NCBI GenBank assembly: GCA_021372585.1 | Contig: JAJFUD010000042.1 | Location: forward strand, 1 to 45,417 | Source: a bacterium | GTDB taxonomy: Bacteria > Caldisericota > Caldisericia > UBA6126 | DNA length: 45,417 nt | Reading direction: 5' to 3' | Shown here: positions 8,602 through 17,213 of the stretch, piece by piece | Layout: each line of letters starts with the position of its first letter | Position numbering within the stretch: the stretch's first letter is position 1 | Position numbers and translations under genes: made by a program | Notes under the pieces: model-generated | Seen by the model: only the letters and a program-made list of their open reading frames with translations | The model's database searches: none | What the model was told of the DNA's origin: nothing

Positions 8602-8796
8602 TTATCCGATTTCTTCTGTTTTCATATTCCCCAGAACCAATCTTCGCAGGATATCCGTATTTTCAATAAAATCATCAAATCGTTTTTTGGGGGTCTCAAT
8701 AATAAAAGCCCGGTCATGATCAAACAAAGAGATAAAAGCGCCAAGGGATCCTAGCCCGATACATCCTTTTCCCAGATGCTCATGCCAGTCTTCCCG
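8602..8796 (-). pseudogene. 3' remnant of an endonuclease IV (nfo)-like gene
   Basis: The 391-base gap between rpsO and lpd holds a 64-codon open stretch on the minus strand, from just after a stop at 8797-8799 to a stop at 8602. It has no start codon in a plausible place. The translation contains WHEHLGKGCIGLG (about codons 4-16) and, about 20 residues further on, FIIETP. This is the order and spacing of the C-terminal part of endonuclease IV (RHxxxGxGxIG ... ILETP), which holds metal ligands of the TIM barrel. The rest of the gene is missing and replaced by the lpd promoter region. A related xylose-isomerase-type TIM-barrel protein is an alternative. No other gene is visible in this gap. 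Confidence 0.5.
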
Positions 8797-8859
8797 TTAT
8801 TTTGTACTATACTATACACTGTTTTAGAAAAAAACGTATTTTTGTGACAGGGGTGAAAA

Positions 8860-10215
8860 ATGAGAATTGCGATCATAGGCGGCGGTCCGGGAGGATATGT
8901 CGCGGCCATCCGAGCGGCTCAACTAGGCGGTGAGGTTACCCTGATTGAAAAAGAGGCCGTCGGCGGTACTTGTGTGAACCGTGGCTGTATTCCCACCAAA
9001 GCATTGCTAAAAGGGGTGGAACCGGTTCTTGAATTTAGTAAATTCCAAAACTTGGGATTATTGGCAACATTGCAGGGAATCGATACAGATAAGCTCCGGG
9101 CTCATGTTAAAAAGTCCATCCTGCTATCGAAGAGCGGTATTGAGTACCTGATTAAGCAAAACGCGATTCGTTATATTCAGGGAGAAGCGACCGGCTACCA
9201 AGGTAAAGCAATTCTCGGGAAGGATACCCAACAGAATCCTTTTGAAGTACCGTTTGATAAGCTGATCCTGGCTTTAGGATCTGTCCCTTCCACGATCCCG
9301 GGTATGAGTCCCGATGGATCGCTCATTATCACGAGTGATGAAGCACTTCAACTTACTACCCTCCCCGAAACACTTCTTATTGTTGGCGGAGGGGTGATTG
9401 GTGTAGAAATGGCCACCATCTACTCTGCTTTAGGCACCAAAGTGACAGTCGTAGAAATGATGGAGCAGATTCTCCCCGGTGAAGACCCTGAATGTGTAAA
9501 GGTTTTGCACCAGCAGCTCCAAAAAATGGGCATCCAAATTAAGACAAGCTGCAAAATAGAGAAAGTAGAGAAATCCGCTTCTTCCTGTAAGGCTTGTCTC
9601 AGCCAACAAGGAGAAAGCATAACAGGTGATTTCTCCCAGATTCTGGTAGCGACGGGACGAAAACCGTTTATCCAGGAAAACCTGCTAACTCCTTTGTCCA
9701 TACCCTTCTCTCCAAAAGGAGTTCCGTCGAATCAATGGACCGAGACGGAGAATCCTGATGTATATGTGATCGGTGATTTGAATGGCGTCTCCATGCTGGC
9801 TCACACTGCCTCTACCGAAGGTAAAGTAGCTTGTGCCAGAATTTTCGGTCAACCAGCACACCCGATGCATTATTCCTGGATGCCACGGTGTGTGTACACT
9901 TTGCCTGAAATTGCTTCTGTTGGCGAGAACAGTCGTGGTAAAACGTTCGTTTTTCCTTATTCAGCAAATGGCAGAGCCCGTGCAGCGGGAATCCGGGAAG
10001 GAAAAATCAAGCTTTTTGTCGAAGACAAACACGTAATCGGATGCACCATCGTCGGTCAGAATGCTTCCGATATAATTACGATAGCTACTATCGCGATGAG
10101 TCAGCAGCTCTCTCTGGATCAGCTTGAATCAGTGACATTTCCTCATCCGACTTACTCAGAAGTTTTCTTAGATGCACTTGAAATGGCGATCGGGAAACCG
10201 ATCCATTTTGCCTGA
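8860..10215 (+). CDS. lpdA: Dihydrolipoamide dehydrogenase-like flavoprotein disulfide reductase
   Basis: The 451-residue class I pyridine-nucleotide disulfide oxidoreductase has an N-terminal FAD fold (IAIIGGGPGGYVAAIRAAQLG), the redox-active disulfide GGTCVNRGCIPTK (Cys five apart), an NAD-binding fold (LLIVGGGVIGVEMATIYSALGTKVTVVE), the second FAD segment (DVYVIGDLNG) and the dimerisation domain ending HPTYSEVFLDAL with the catalytic His. It oxidises the dihydrolipoyl group of 2-oxoacid dehydrogenase or glycine cleavage complexes. No E1, E2 or lipoylation genes are nearby, so its partner complex is unknown. It is slightly shorter than the usual 460-470 residues. The ATG at 8860 follows an AGGGG SD. 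Confidence 0.9.
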   Translation: MRIAIIGGGPGGYVAAIRAAQLGGEVTLIEKEAVGGTCVNRGCIPTKALLKGVEPVLEFSKFQNLGLLATLQGIDTDKLRAHVKKSILLSKSGIEYLIKQNAIRYIQGEATGYQGKAILGKDTQQNPFEVPFDKLILALGSVPSTIPGMSPDGSLIITSDEALQLTTLPETLLIVGGGVIGVEMATIYSALGTKVTVVEMMEQILPGEDPECVKVLHQQLQKMGIQIKTSCKIEKVEKSASSCKACLSQQGESITGDFSQILVATGRKPFIQENLLTPLSIPFSPKGVPSNQWTETENPDVYVIGDLNGVSMLAHTASTEGKVACARIFGQPAHPMHYSWMPRCVYTLPEIASVGENSRGKTFVFPYSANGRARAAGIREGKIKLFVEDKHVIGCTIVGQNASDIITIATIAMSQQLSLDQLESVTFPHPTYSEVFLDALEMAIGKPIHFA

Positions 10216-10216
10216 T

Positions 10217-11425
10217 ATGAATCATTATTCCAATAGCCAAATATCCGCTTATTTTAAGTGTCCGAGACGGTACAAGCTCCAATATATTGATAAAGTACCG
10301 GTTCCTAAATTAGCCAAAGGAGTGGAAGCATTGATGGGATCCAGCATCCATCTTGCTTTGCAAGAGTTGTATAAACAGGCAAAATTTGGCAACCTACTCC
10401 CATTCGAACAAGTCAGCCAGATTTATCTCACCGACTTTGACAAATCCATCTCGGATGAGTTGATCATCCCCAGACCGGGACTCACTCCTGAACATTACCG
10501 AAACAATGGTCTTCAAATGATTTCCAAGTTTTATGAAGCCAACTACCCGTTTCAACAGAGCCAGACGGTTGAGTTGGAATATAGGATCCGGTTTATGGTG
10601 GGACCGTATCCTTTTGTGGGTATTATTGACCGACTGTCTTTGGATCCACAGGGGGTGTTCGAGATCCATGATTATAAAACCTCCCTGAATTTGCCTACGA
10701 TTGAGACAATAGAGGATGATACTCAGCTTTCCCTGTATTTAATCGGGATCAAGCAGAATTATAACCCGAAAACGGAAGCCAAATTATTCTGGCATTTTCT
10801 CTACTTCCAACACACCTATCAACTCACCAAAACCGAGGAAGATCTGAAACAGCTCGAAGAGACGATGGTGCAGAAAATTCGCACGATTGAGAGAGACCCC
10901 TACTACCTTCCTAATGAATCCGCGTTATGCGATTGGTGCTCCTATACCGATTTCTGTCCTGTCAAAACGCCTGCCCTGCAACCACCTGAAACACCAGACG
11001 AAGTCTTGGAAGCAGTAGATGAGTATGTGGAGCAATGGAGAACCTTGCAAACATTGAAACAGCAAGTGAAAAAAATCGAAACATTTTTGTCAGAAGCAGA
11101 GAAACAGATCATCGAATATGCAAAACAACATGCATTGACTCAGGTAACCGGTTCCAAGGCGACTCTCCCTATATCAGAATCCTGGCAGTATCAGTTTCCC
11201 CTCTCCACCGATCCAGGCAGAAAAGAATTCGAGATTTGGCTAAAAGAACAACACCTTTGGGATGAGGTGTCCAGCTTGAACACCCCACGGTTGAATAAAT
11301 TGTTAAAAGACGGTCGTTTCGAACCGGAAACCTATGAAGCGTTAATGGCTTTTTCCCAGATGTTACATAAACTGGAGATCAAAAAAGTCATTTTTCCGGA
11401 GAAACAGGAAGAGGAATCAGATTAA
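10217..11425 (+). CDS. RecB-like PD-(D/E)XK nuclease with iron-sulfur cluster
   Basis: From the ATG at 10217, one base after the lpd stop, the product is 402 residues. Features match the PD-(D/E)XK superfamily branch related to AddB C-terminus and Cas4: SNSQISAYFKCPRRYKLQYIDK at the N-terminus (Cys15), the nuclease core GIIDRLSLDPQGVFEIHDYKTS near residues 134-157 (Asp, Glu and Lys catalytic set), QLSLYLIGI, and a cysteine cluster CDWCSYTDFCP near 237-247. Together with Cys15 these would bind a 4Fe-4S cluster. A helical C-terminal region of about 130 residues follows. No helicase or CRISPR genes are adjacent, so the role is probably general DNA repair, not adaptive immunity. Confidence 0.85.
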   Translation: MNHYSNSQISAYFKCPRRYKLQYIDKVPVPKLAKGVEALMGSSIHLALQELYKQAKFGNLLPFEQVSQIYLTDFDKSISDELIIPRPGLTPEHYRNNGLQMISKFYEANYPFQQSQTVELEYRIRFMVGPYPFVGIIDRLSLDPQGVFEIHDYKTSLNLPTIETIEDDTQLSLYLIGIKQNYNPKTEAKLFWHFLYFQHTYQLTKTEEDLKQLEETMVQKIRTIERDPYYLPNESALCDWCSYTDFCPVKTPALQPPETPDEVLEAVDEYVEQWRTLQTLKQQVKKIETFLSEAEKQIIEYAKQHALTQVTGSKATLPISESWQYQFPLSTDPGRKEFEIWLKEQHLWDEVSSLNTPRLNKLLKDGRFEPETYEALMAFSQMLHKLEIKKVIFPEKQEEESD

Positions 11426-11431
11426 AAATTA

Positions 11432-11460
11432 TTTACAAAAAGAAATCCGTTTATTATAAT
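11432..11460 (+). promoter_or_regulatory. Promoter of the RRM-protein gene
   Basis: TTTACA (11432-11437) and TATAAT (11455-11460) are spaced by exactly 17 bases. Transcription would start near 11467, giving a leader of about 90 bases before the RRM start codon. Confidence 0.75.
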
Positions 11461-11466
11461 GACGGT

Positions 11467-11557
11467 GTTTCGTAGTGCGCTTGATGTGAATGTTCATTTA
11501 AGCGACTTTCCTTCAAGATATAGGCTACGGTGGAATTGATATAGAAAGGAGGTTAAT
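11467..11557 (+). promoter_or_regulatory. Structured 5' leader of the RRM-protein mRNA
   Basis: The leader can form nested helices: CGTAG (11471-11475) with CTACG (11525-11529), and CGCTT (11478-11482) with AAGCG (11500-11504). The SD AAGGAGG, just before the ATG at 11558, stays outside them. RRM and cold-shock-type RNA-binding genes often have long leaders that sense temperature or bind their own product; that role here is inference. I do not recognise it as a known riboswitch. Confidence 0.45.
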
Positions 11558-11836
11558 ATGAATATTTACGTTGGCAACATCGCTTTCTCAATGACAGAAG
11601 ATGAATTAAGACTAGCCTTTGAGGCATATGGAGAAGTTTCACGAGCTACTATCCTTAAAGACAAGATGACCAATCGTTCCCGTGGTTTTGGTTTTGTTGA
11701 AATGCCAAACCAGGAAGAAGGTCAGAAAGCCATTCAGGAATTAAACGGCAAAGAAATGAATGGTAGGGCTTTGAATGTCAGTGAAGCCAGACCGAGAACC
11801 GAAGGGAATCGTGACAGCATAAACCCGATGAGATAA
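11558..11836 (+). CDS. RRM-domain RNA-binding protein
   Basis: The 92-residue protein is a single RNA recognition motif. RNP2 is IYVGNI (residues 3-8) and RNP1 is RGFGFVEM (near 43-50), both with the aromatic residues that stack on RNA, followed by a short polar tail (ARPRTEGNRDSINPMR). Bacterial RRM proteins of this type bind single-stranded RNA and are often cold-induced chaperones. The gene is monocistronic: it has a 17-spacer promoter, a structured leader, AAGGAGG as SD, and a terminator just after the stop. Confidence 0.95.
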   Translation: MNIYVGNIAFSMTEDELRLAFEAYGEVSRATILKDKMTNRSRGFGFVEMPNQEEGQKAIQELNGKEMNGRALNVSEARPRTEGNRDSINPMR

Positions 11837-11852
11837 CTTTTATTTTACTTCC

Positions 11853-11896
11853 ATAGCCAGAATCGTGATTTACAGTTCTGGCTATTTTCTTTTTTT
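11853..11896 (+). terminator. Rho-independent terminator after the RRM gene
   Basis: A perfect 10-bp stem, ATAGCCAGAA with TTCTGGCTAT (11853-11862 and 11876-11885), closes a 13-base loop and is followed by a T-rich run. It separates the RRM gene from the downstream foldase gene. Confidence 0.85.
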
Positions 11897-11947
11897 AAAA
11901 AATCCTGTATTCTTATTATTACCTCACTTTTAAAAGGGGAAATAAAT

Positions 11948-13027
11948 ATGAAGAAGATATGGTTGTGGATTTTGCCGTTGCTAGTCGTTGTTTTGGTTTT
12001 GAGTTGGTTTTTTTATTTCAGGTATTTACCGGTTTTTCAGAAAAAAACGCCTCAAACAATCGAAACGCCTAATAATAACGGGAATCAATCCGCTACTCAG
12101 GAAGAAGCAATGAGAATTTCTGAAGCGTTAACAGGCAAAGAGGATGAAACCATCTCCTTTAAAATCAAGGACATTGTTTTTTCTTTAGCCGATATTCTCC
12201 AGGAAGAAAAGAGATTGAAATCACCTGATTTTGAAGTTTCCATGAGCAAAATTCCGGAGAAAGACCAAAAAGTATACCGCTCCCGATTGAGAGTTGATGC
12301 CATCACTAATTTACTAAACCGTATTTATATCGATCTTTATATCAAAGAAAACAACATCGTTATCACAGAAAAGCAAGTGGAACAGACGATGAAAGAATTT
12401 GAAGATATGATGCGGCAGAATAGCCAAGATCCAGCGAATTTTAACCTGGAAGAATACTTGTCCACTCTCAATGTAACAATGGGTGACTATAAGCGGGATA
12501 TGACCAATCAGACGAAATTTACAGTTGTGACCAATCCTCTGGTTGAGAACCTTCCGATTGCCAAAGAGGAAGAGATCAAAGCCTATTGGGAATCCCACAA
12601 AGAAATGTTTAATGATCCTCCGGCTGCCGATATTGATGTTCTCCTGACTGACGCCGAGGAGAAAGTAGACCAAGCAATGGCTTTCTTGCAAGGGGGGGGG
12701 AGTTGGGAGGAAGCTTGTACAAAATTTTCTACTCTACCTGCTGAACAAACCAAGTTAGGATTGATGCCAAAAACGGATATGCCCGAGGAGTTAGCCAATG
12801 TTATTTTTTCTCCCAATGCAAAAACCAATAGCTACAATAAAGTACAATTTATGACACAATGGTATGTAGTTAAGATAAACTCTTTTCGACAAGGGCTGGA
12901 ACGGTCTTATGAAGAAGCCAGGGCTGATGCTGAACAAGCTTTCATGAATGAGAAGAAGAGAGGCATTGTGGAAGCCTTTCTGAAAGATTTATCGGAAAAG
13001 TATGGTAAACCAGTGATAGTCCAGTAA
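11948..13027 (+). CDS. Membrane-anchored parvulin-like peptidyl-prolyl isomerase (SurA/PrsA type)
   Basis: The 359-residue protein has an N-terminal signal anchor (residues 4-25) and a Gln/Asn-rich linker. A SurA_N-like helical domain comes next (near 95-200, with RLRVDAITNLLNRIYIDLYIKENNIVITEKQVEQTMKEF). A parvulin-like domain (about 215-320) follows, seen in ADIDVLLTDAEEKVDQAMAFLQGGGSWEEACTKFS and the later WYVVKINSF strand. It would fold secreted proteins outside the membrane. The isomerase core is divergent, so catalysis is uncertain; chaperone activity is safer. A run of nine G lies inside the gene (12692-12700). It ends one base before the convergent SDR gene, with no terminator between. 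Confidence 0.8.
   Translation: MKKIWLWILPLLVVVLVLSWFFYFRYLPVFQKKTPQTIETPNNNGNQSATQEEAMRISEALTGKEDETISFKIKDIVFSLADILQEEKRLKSPDFEVSMSKIPEKDQKVYRSRLRVDAITNLLNRIYIDLYIKENNIVITEKQVEQTMKEFEDMMRQNSQDPANFNLEEYLSTLNVTMGDYKRDMTNQTKFTVVTNPLVENLPIAKEEEIKAYWESHKEMFNDPPAADIDVLLTDAEEKVDQAMAFLQGGGSWEEACTKFSTLPAEQTKLGLMPKTDMPEELANVIFSPNAKTNSYNKVQFMTQWYVVKINSFRQGLERSYEEARADAEQAFMNEKKRGIVEAFLKDLSEKYGKPVIVQ
12692..12700 (+). repeat. G9 homopolymer inside the foldase gene
   Basis: Nine consecutive G encode Gly-Gly-Gly in LQGGGSW, before a putative parvulin-like core. Tracts of this length slip easily during replication and would shift the frame and remove the C-terminal third of the protein. The frame is open here. 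Confidence 0.6.
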
Positions 13028-13831
13028 TTAAGAAGGTCGGTAATGGGACCAGTACTTTTTTTGACAAGTATATATCCAATAATGGGGCAGAATTCTGCTT
13101 AACCAGTACAGGAATCGATTGTTCCATCCCGGTATCACTATGCATTGGTTCTTTGCCATAGCCTTTATACTGGCTTTTGCAACGGATTCTGCTGACCCAT
13201 AAGTGTTCCAAAGCTGTTCGGGTACATACAGGTCACTCGCTTTTGCAAAACCGGTTTTCGTTGCGCCGGGTAAAGAACAGGTGATATGAATTCCTTTTTT
13301 GGCATATTCCCAATGAAGCGCTTTTGTAAAGGCCAACACATAGGCTTTGGCCGCATGGTAAGTCAAGGTCGAAGCTACCGGAATGTAGGCAACAATAGAG
13401 GAAACATTCAGGATATACCCCTCTCCTTTCTGCATCATTCCAGGTAAGAAACGCAAACTCAGCTCAGTCAGATTGCAGACAAGAACCTCCAGCATACCAC
13501 TGACTTGTTCGGGTTTTTTGATTTCATTCGCTGTTTTCAAGGCATAACCTGCATTGTTCACCACGATAGTGATGCAAATTCCATGATCTTCACAATATTT
13601 TTCAATCTCACAAGCTACGTTTGACCTTGATAAATCTATCGAAAAAAAGAGTACTTTTACTTGATACTTTTCTTTCAGCTGATTCTGCAGTATTTTCAAC
13701 ATGGATTCGTTTCGACTAACTAAGACCAGGTTCGCACGTTTTCGAGCTAATTCAAAGGCGATTTCCTTACCAATACCGCTGGAAGCTCCCGTTACTAAAG
13801 CCCATTTGTCTTCAAAAAGGTTTTCTTTCAT
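13028..13831 (-). CDS. Short-chain dehydrogenase/reductase
   Basis: The 267-residue NAD(P)-dependent SDR has the cofactor motif TGASSGIG (residues 14-21), an Arg after the second strand (SRNE) that favours NADP, NNAG, and the catalytic set Ser (NVSSIVAY), Tyr and Lys (TYHAAKAYVLAF). The C-terminal region is hydrophobic and basic (LYWLSRILPHYWIYTCQKKYWSHYR), as in membrane-associated acyl or ketosteroid-type SDRs. Substrate is unknown. It overlaps the upstream EFR1-type gene by ATGA (13828-13831), so both are translated together, and the pair may work on one redox reaction. Confidence 0.9.
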   Translation of the reverse strand: MKENLFEDKWALVTGASSGIGKEIAFELARKRANLVLVSRNESMLKILQNQLKEKYQVKVLFFSIDLSRSNVACEIEKYCEDHGICITIVVNNAGYALKTANEIKKPEQVSGMLEVLVCNLTELSLRFLPGMMQKGEGYILNVSSIVAYIPVASTLTYHAAKAYVLAFTKALHWEYAKKGIHITCSLPGATKTGFAKASDLYVPEQLWNTYGSAESVAKASIKAMAKNQCIVIPGWNNRFLYWLSRILPHYWIYTCQKKYWSHYRPS

Positions 13832-14643
13832 AGGGTATCCTTTTTTAATGGCAGTTTTTCCAGTAATGCCGGCATTTTTTCAGCTAAGTAATGCCCTTTG
13901 TTCTTCACTTTATTGGTATAAATAGCATGAGTGGGACAATGATGAAAACAACCCCAGCACCCTACGCATTTTATCTCTTCAAACTCCGGATAAGGTTGTA
14001 ATGATATTGCTTTGGTTGGGCAGATCAAAGAGCAGACGCCGCATTTTGTACACTTGCTTTTCTCCAGGTATTTAAAACCCATAGACCGTTTTGCTGCCGA
14101 TGGATCGGGCATGTTCATAAAATAATTGACCAGAGATAGCCGAAAAGCAGCTTCCAGAATCTCATGTCCTTGTTCAATCGATTCCATCAATTCATTAAAA
14201 ATGCTGATAAAGTATCGGAACCTTCCTTTTTCGGCTACATTTGGCGCCAGATTTGAGGTGAATCCCCTCACTCGGGTAATTGGATAATTTTCAGGCATAT
14301 GAAGAGAATGCCCGGCAATGATTTTAAAGAATTTTGGCTTTAATTCATTTCTGGCTTGAATTAAAACAGTGCCGGAAATCGTGCTGAAAGACAGCAGAAG
14401 AAATACATTTCGTTCCACCAGCTGTTTTGGAATATGCCGAATCCAATTTAGCACAAATCGGGGGATGCCTAAAAACTCTACAGGAAAAGCGAATCCTATG
14501 ATCTCATATTTAGAAAAATCCGGTAAAATCATCTTTTTCATATCCAGAATCGTAAAGGAAACCAACGGAACCTGGTAAGTAAAATAATCCACCATTCTTT
14601 TGGTGTTGCCGGTTGTGGAATAATAATTAATTATGCCTCTCAT
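13828..14643 (-). CDS. EFR1-family flavodoxin-ferredoxin electron carrier
   Basis: The 271-residue protein combines an N-terminal flavodoxin-like fold (INYYSTTGNTKRMVDYF, residues 5-21, an FMN phosphate loop) with a C-terminal pair of 4Fe-4S motifs: CTKCGVCSLICPTKAISL and CVGCWGCFHHCPTHAIY. This is the EFR1 architecture common in Clostridia. The first motif is regular (CxxCxxCxxxCP), and the second has the same spacing. It probably carries low-potential electrons in the cytoplasm; the physiological partner is unknown. It is followed with an ATGA overlap by an SDR, a plausible electron acceptor. A strong bidirectional terminator lies upstream, so a separate promoter is expected near 14644-14678. 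Confidence 0.88.
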   Translation of the reverse strand: MRGIINYYSTTGNTKRMVDYFTYQVPLVSFTILDMKKMILPDFSKYEIIGFAFPVEFLGIPRFVLNWIRHIPKQLVERNVFLLLSFSTISGTVLIQARNELKPKFFKIIAGHSLHMPENYPITRVRGFTSNLAPNVAEKGRFRYFISIFNELMESIEQGHEILEAAFRLSLVNYFMNMPDPSAAKRSMGFKYLEKSKCTKCGVCSLICPTKAISLQPYPEFEEIKCVGCWGCFHHCPTHAIYTNKVKNKGHYLAEKMPALLEKLPLKKDTL

Positions 14644-14678
14644 TCTGGTAATTAATTATAATCTTCTTCATCACATTC

Positions 14679-14722
14679 AAAAAAAAAGACCGGGGACAAA
14701 TTTGTCCCCGGTCTTTTTTTTT
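14679..14722. terminator. Bidirectional rho-independent terminator
   Basis: A perfect 44-base palindrome: A9, a 13-base arm (GACCGGGGACAAA), its exact complement, then T9. It works as a terminator on either strand. On the minus strand it ends the SLH lipoprotein transcript, 18 bases past the stop at 14741, and insulates the EFR1-SDR pair. The arm (CCGGGGAC) resembles the GC-rich core of the REP-like repeats, but too short for a firm link. Confidence 0.93.
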
Positions 14723-14740
14723 GAAAGCTAAGATCGAGCG

Positions 14741-17167
14741 TTACTTATTCCAAAACCACCACGGGGCGTTCCATGTGATGGGAGAAGAAGTGCCCTGCGG
14801 TTTAAAGTTGACAAGTGCATCGTCAACAGAAGAAACGTCAACACGGTAAAACAGAGGGAGGGAAGGTAATTCACGGGTCAGTATTTCCTGAACTTTCTTT
14901 AACCCGGCGTACACTTCCTTCTTTTCTAATTTCTTGTTGTTGTCAAGCGTAATCTGGTCTACGATCGGATCGGAGAAGCCTGTATAATTCTGTCCACTGA
15001 AGCCATTTGCCGGGGTAGGAATCTGGGTTGAGTTCACGATACTGTACAAATTCGATTCAGGACCCATCACCCAAGCGTACATACAAGCAGTTGGGCTTTT
15101 GAATTGTCTTTCTCTTAGGGTATTATTGAAGAAGCTGGTGGGTTGTTCATTCTTAGTAATGACATCCACACCGATTTCTTTCCAAGCTGAGGATACAACC
15201 GCCTGTACCTGTTCACGGGTTTTGTTCTGAGCAGTGGTCATAAATGTAATAGACAGAACCTTTCCGTCCTTTTCTCGTTTTCTGCCAGCGTTCAATTTCC
15301 ATCCGGCTTCGTCCAATAAATCCCCGGCTTTTTTCTTATCAAACTCATATTTTACAATAGAATCATCGTCATATGCATAATGTCTTGGCGGTAACCAAGC
15401 ATGAGCCACAGGCTGTGCGCCACCAAAGAACTGGTCAACAATACTCTGTCTGTCGATAGCATGTAATAATGCTTGACGTACTCGCTTATCGGCTAAATCC
15501 GGATTGTCGATATTTAAGTCGATATGCTCCCAGGTAAGAGAAGGCGTTAACCTTGGCTTCTGCGTACTTTCGCGTTTTTCAAGCTGCATTGCTTGGTCAA
15601 AGGATAATCCGGTTAGTGTCATGTCAACATTACCGGCAATCGCAGCGGCCAATAAAGTATCGGTGTTTTCAATGGTACGGAAAGTGATTGTCTCGATCAA
15701 GGGTTTGCCGAAAATATAATTTTCATTGGCTTCCAATTGGATAGATTGGCCCTGTTCCCATTTCTTCACTTTGTAAGCACCGGCGTGCATAGGATTTTGG
15801 TTATAATCATATCCTACTTTGTTATCAGCTTGAGCGACTCTTGCAATGAAGGCTTCGTCAGCAAGATACTGCTCAGACTTGAAAGATTCATCTTTGTCTT
15901 CAGTGGCTGGATTGTCCAGATCCGGGTTATAGTAGTTCTTATCTGCCAGGCTGAAAGGTTTCAGATGATAATTCAGTTTGGTTTCAAAATATTTCCTGGG
16001 CATTAAACCGACGCCACCGTTACCAAAGAGATAGGGTGTGTTCCACAGTACTTGGACGGTATAGTCATCTATAGCAACCACATTGTCGATCCATAAATCC
16101 ATCTCGCTGTGAATCGTAGGGAAAGAAGGGTGATTGTACAAATGATAAGAAAATACAGCGTCATCGGCAGTGATATCTGATCCATCCGCCCATTTTAATC
16201 CTTTGCGCAGTTCATAAGTGACTTCCATTTTGGTCACTTCACCTTTATCATCTCTGGTGATCTTCCAGAGACCATTTTCGACGGTGGGAATTCTTTTGAT
16301 CATAATCGGGAAACGCCCCCAGAATTCATCGTGACCACCTATAGATCCTTCATAAAGCAGTGAGGTGATCTGACTCATCGCACTCATCGTGTCCAAACCG
16401 GAGAACAGCGTCTTCGGTTCCTGAGCTTGCCCGATAGTCAAGGTTCCGCCGCGCTTAGGAGGATAAATCAGCATAAATACACTGTAACAAGCTTCAGCCA
16501 CTAACATTGGTTTGTCAGACATGATATAACGGAATTCATCTCCGGCAATCCATCGATAATACATCAGCTGGTATTCAGGCAATAAAGCAACAGATAATGA
16601 GCCTGCTGCATTAGCGGGTACTTCATCATATCCATCCTGTGCCTGAATGAGTGGTTCTGTATATTTAGCAGCCTCTGTAACAGCAGCTTCTCCGCGAGCC
16701 CTGACTAACCAAATAGCGGCATCTGCTCTTAAGAGTGGGTCATCCGGCTTAAATGTGTCCGCTTTTTCAATGATATTATTCTCAGCAGCAATTTGAATGG
16801 ATTTTTGAAAAGCGTTGCCTTTAATATCAGAAAAAGCGACTTCACCGGAAGTAGATTTTAAATCCATGGATCGAACGATCCAATCGATGAATTCGCCTCT
16901 GGTAATTTCACGAGAAGGAACCAAAACATCCTTTTCTTCCAATAAATGAATAGAAAGCAGCTTGTACATATAATCTACGGTATAGTCATAGTACTCTACT
17001 TTTTGGTCTTCAGGAAGCTTTGACCAGTCGAATTCAAGTTCTTTCGCGTACTTCGGGATCTTGTTGGCATCTACTTTTGTAATAGGCTCTTTTTTGGCAC
17101 AATTGCTAAGTAGGGATGCCGATAACACAAATACTAACAAAAAAGTCAAGAATTTTGTAAATTTCAC
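14741..17167 (-). CDS. SLH-domain peptide-binding lipoprotein (SBP_bac_5), paralogue A
   Basis: The 808-residue exported protein has a lipoprotein signal (LLSNC, Cys near residue 23), an N-terminal S-layer homology region (REITRGEFIDWIVRSMDL, AFSDI, FKPDDPLLRADAAIWLVRA; about 85-175), and a full family 5 solute-binding domain from GGTLTIGQAQEPKTLFSG (near 260) to the end. It should capture oligopeptides or related ligands for a Dpp/Opp ABC importer. The Opp permeases at 32860-34837 are candidates, but no ATPase is in the window. Translation starts at GTG after AGGGGG. SLH fused directly to a solute-binding protein is unusual and would tether the receptor to cell-wall polymer as well as to lipid. 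Paralogue B lies 101 bases upstream. Confidence 0.88.
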   Translation of the reverse strand: MKFTKFLTFLLVFVLSASLLSNCAKKEPITKVDANKIPKYAKELEFDWSKLPEDQKVEYYDYTVDYMYKLLSIHLLEEKDVLVPSREITRGEFIDWIVRSMDLKSTSGEVAFSDIKGNAFQKSIQIAAENNIIEKADTFKPDDPLLRADAAIWLVRARGEAAVTEAAKYTEPLIQAQDGYDEVPANAAGSLSVALLPEYQLMYYRWIAGDEFRYIMSDKPMLVAEACYSVFMLIYPPKRGGTLTIGQAQEPKTLFSGLDTMSAMSQITSLLYEGSIGGHDEFWGRFPIMIKRIPTVENGLWKITRDDKGEVTKMEVTYELRKGLKWADGSDITADDAVFSYHLYNHPSFPTIHSEMDLWIDNVVAIDDYTVQVLWNTPYLFGNGGVGLMPRKYFETKLNYHLKPFSLADKNYYNPDLDNPATEDKDESFKSEQYLADEAFIARVAQADNKVGYDYNQNPMHAGAYKVKKWEQGQSIQLEANENYIFGKPLIETITFRTIENTDTLLAAAIAGNVDMTLTGLSFDQAMQLEKRESTQKPRLTPSLTWEHIDLNIDNPDLADKRVRQALLHAIDRQSIVDQFFGGAQPVAHAWLPPRHYAYDDDSIVKYEFDKKKAGDLLDEAGWKLNAGRKREKDGKVLSITFMTTAQNKTREQVQAVVSSAWKEIGVDVITKNEQPTSFFNNTLRERQFKSPTACMYAWVMGPESNLYSIVNSTQIPTPANGFSGQNYTGFSDPIVDQITLDNNKKLEKKEVYAGLKKVQEILTRELPSLPLFYRVDVSSVDDALVNFKPQGTSSPITWNAPWWFWNK

Positions 17168-17213
17168 ATATACCCCCTTTTATTTTCTCATTAGTGGCAT
17201 TTTAATGAATCGT

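Noticed and set aside
14679-14722. 44-bp palindrome as an operator or a REP copy
   Set aside because: A9 and T9 flanks around a GC-rich perfect stem between two same-strand genes fit a bidirectional terminator; it lacks the ACTCCGTC core of the repeats.
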